Positions 38,340 to 39,635 of a stretch of 39,635 nt of DNA are shown here, piece by piece. The position numbers were made by a program, and so were the translations under genes. Origin of the DNA: an uncultured Clostridia bacterium (GTDB lineage Bacteria; Bacillota; Clostridia; UBA1381; CAJOGA01); the NCBI GenBank assembly GCA_905233855.1, contig CAJOGA010000003.1, forward strand, positions 1-39,635. The letters run 5' to 3'. The stretch's first letter is position 1, and each line of letters opens with the position of its first letter. The notes under the pieces are model-generated. The model was not told the origin of the DNA. It searched no databases and saw nothing but the letters and a program-made list of their open reading frames with translations.

Positions 38340-39635
38340 ATGGAAATTGTTGTTGCAAAAACCGCGGGTTTTTGTTTTGGCGTAAAACGTGCGGTAGACG
38401 CTGTGTATGACGAAATCAACAGAAACACTCATATAGCAACCTTCGGAAAGCTTATTCATAACAACACTTTTACCAAGGAATTGAAAAGCAAAGGTGTGGA
38501 GGTTGTAAACGATATTGACAGTATCCTGCCCGATACAACGCTGGTAATAAGAACTCACGGAGTGGGAAAAAATATTATTGACAAGATGGTGCAAAAAGGT
38601 ATAAAATATATTGACTTGACTTGTCCGTATGTGAAAAAGATACATAATATCGTCCATGAATATTATGAAAACGGATATAATATCATGATAGTCGGCGACA
38701 AAAACCACCCTGAGGTTATAGGCATAAACGGTTGGTGCGATGAAAACGCAATAATTGCGTATAATATAAATGAGATAAATATTGACCAAATAAAGCAAAA
38801 ACCGCTCTGTGTTGTCGCACAGACAACAATAAACAGAGAAAATTTTGATGAAATAATAAATTTTGCAAAAAACTATTGCCAAAACACGGTTGTTTTTGAT
38901 ACAATATGCAGTGCAACAAAAAACAGACAGGAAGAGGCTGCACAAATTGCCAAACAGTCAGATGTTATGTTTGTTATAGGCGGAAAAGACAGCTCAAACA
39001 CCATGCGTCTGTATGAGATATGCAAAGAAAATTGCAATCTTACATATCATTTGGAAACTTTTGAGGATATTCCTCAGAATATAAATTTAAAAAATAAAAA
39101 GATAGGCGTAACAGCAGGAGCTTCAACCCCGTGCAAGCTTATCGAGGAGGTTTTACAAACAATGGATGAAATGAACAAAAACACAGAAGAAATGGATTTT
39201 GCACAAATGTATGAGCAATCGCTTAAAACTTTAAATATAGGAGACGTTGTCAAAGGCGTAGTTGTTGAAATACGTCCAAACGAAGTTATCGTTGACCTTG
39301 GTTTTAAATCCGACGGAATAATCAGCGCGTCCGAATTGACCGATGACCCTGACGTTAAACCGGCAGATATGCTTAAAATAGGCGATGAAATAGACGTTTT
39401 TGTTATAGGCGTTAATGATGCTGAAGGCAAAACTATACTTTCAAAGAAAAAGCTTGACTCCATAGCAGGCTGGCAGAAAATCGAAGATGCTTATGAAAAC
39501 GGCGAAATACTTGAAGGTAAAGTTGTTCAAACAATAAACGGCGGCATAATTTTATTGTGCAACGGAACAAGAGTGTTTGTTCCCGCTTCTCAGGCAAGCG
39601 ACAGATATATGCAGGATTTGAACGAGCTTGTAGGC
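38340..39635 (+). CDS. ispH: IspH (HMBPP reductase) fused to ribosomal protein S1, partial at window end
   Basis: The open frame starts at ATG 38340 (AAAGGGG upstream) and is still open at the last base, 432 codons in. Residues 1 to about 283 are IspH, the iron-sulfur enzyme of the last methylerythritol phosphate pathway step. The three cluster cysteines are Cys12 (GFCFGV), Cys95 (LTCPYV) and Cys190 (TICSAT). After a short linker, S1/OB domains begin: NIGDVVKGVVVEI from about 297, then GEILEGKVVQTI as the second. This IspH-RpsA fusion is known and widespread in Clostridia. The S1 part presumably continues for more repeats beyond the window. Confidence 0.96.
   Translation, partial: MEIVVAKTAGFCFGVKRAVDAVYDEINRNTHIATFGKLIHNNTFTKELKSKGVEVVNDIDSILPDTTLVIRTHGVGKNIIDKMVQKGIKYIDLTCPYVKKIHNIVHEYYENGYNIMIVGDKNHPEVIGINGWCDENAIIAYNINEINIDQIKQKPLCVVAQTTINRENFDEIINFAKNYCQNTVVFDTICSATKNRQEEAAQIAKQSDVMFVIGGKDSSNTMRLYEICKENCNLTYHLETFEDIPQNINLKNKKIGVTAGASTPCKLIEEVLQTMDEMNKNTEEMDFAQMYEQSLKTLNIGDVVKGVVVEIRPNEVIVDLGFKSDGIISASELTDDPDVKPADMLKIGDEIDVFVIGVNDAEGKTILSKKKLDSIAGWQKIEDAYENGEILEGKVVQTINGGIILLCNGTRVFVPASQASDRYMQDLNELVG

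Noticed and set aside
1-39635. CRISPR array, insertion sequence or prophage
   Set aside because: No regularly spaced repeat set, transposase, integrase or phage structural gene is visible; the only sizeable direct repeat is the 25-bp pair at 879 and 1146.

Overview
The window is a gene-dense, AT-rich chromosomal segment of a spore-former-type Firmicute, most likely an uncultured gut-type member of the class Clostridia. The evidence is a PolC-type replicative polymerase, two GerMN (spore germination/sporulation) proteins, an IspH-ribosomal protein S1 fusion, the acpS-nnr-alr-ndoAI-ndoA gene order, ECF-type vitamin uptake proteins and an FMN riboswitch. TGA is used as a stop codon. TTG and GTG starts are frequent. 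I see no prophage, transposase, CRISPR array or rRNA; the only RNA gene is a tRNA-Arg(ACG). No plainly new multi-gene system is visible, but several local arrangements deserve a second look.

Layout. (a) 1-872: end of an upstream transcription unit, a minus-strand tRNA-Arg with promoter and terminator, and a first GerMN lipoprotein. (b) 873-1176: a hairpin-rich spacer bounded by a 25-bp direct repeat that looks like one bidirectional terminator split by an insertion. (c) 1177-3265, minus: an FMN-riboswitch operon of RibU, an SGNH hydrolase and a second ECF S component. (d) 3306-7062, plus: a second GerMN protein, BirA, and two tandem polytopic proteins of the PIG-V-like mannosyltransferase type, the first apparently degenerate. 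(e) 7148-18806, plus: an SH3-NlpC/P60 cell-wall hydrolase with a consensus promoter, then a tight run comEC-holA-alpha/beta hydrolase-ung-polA-coaE-lytic transglycosylase-sugar kinase-nucleotidyltransferase. (f) 18821-29154, minus: greA, an unrecognised protein, and the operon purL-punA-polC. (g) 29225-34414, minus: DUF6106-like membrane protein, acpS, nnr, alr, then the ndoAI-ndoA toxin-antitoxin pair with its own promoter, and a secreted protein of unknown function. (h) 34468-39635, plus: an RpiR-type regulator, a BaiN/HI0933-type flavoprotein, aroH, cmk, plsC and the ispH-rpsA fusion, which runs off the window end.

Functional picture. Most genes are core: replication and repair (PolC, PolA, HolA, Ung), DNA uptake (ComEC), cofactor supply (RibU, BirA, CoaE, Nnr, AcpS), purine metabolism (PurL, PunA), cell wall (Alr, NlpC/P60, lytic transglycosylase), lipid and isoprenoid synthesis (PlsC, IspH). 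The least ordinary parts are the composition of the FMN-riboswitch operon, the sugar-1-kinase/nucleotidyltransferase pair, the PIG-V-like tandem pair, the unknown protein between greA and polC, and the split terminator. All calls come from reading the sequence without database searches.
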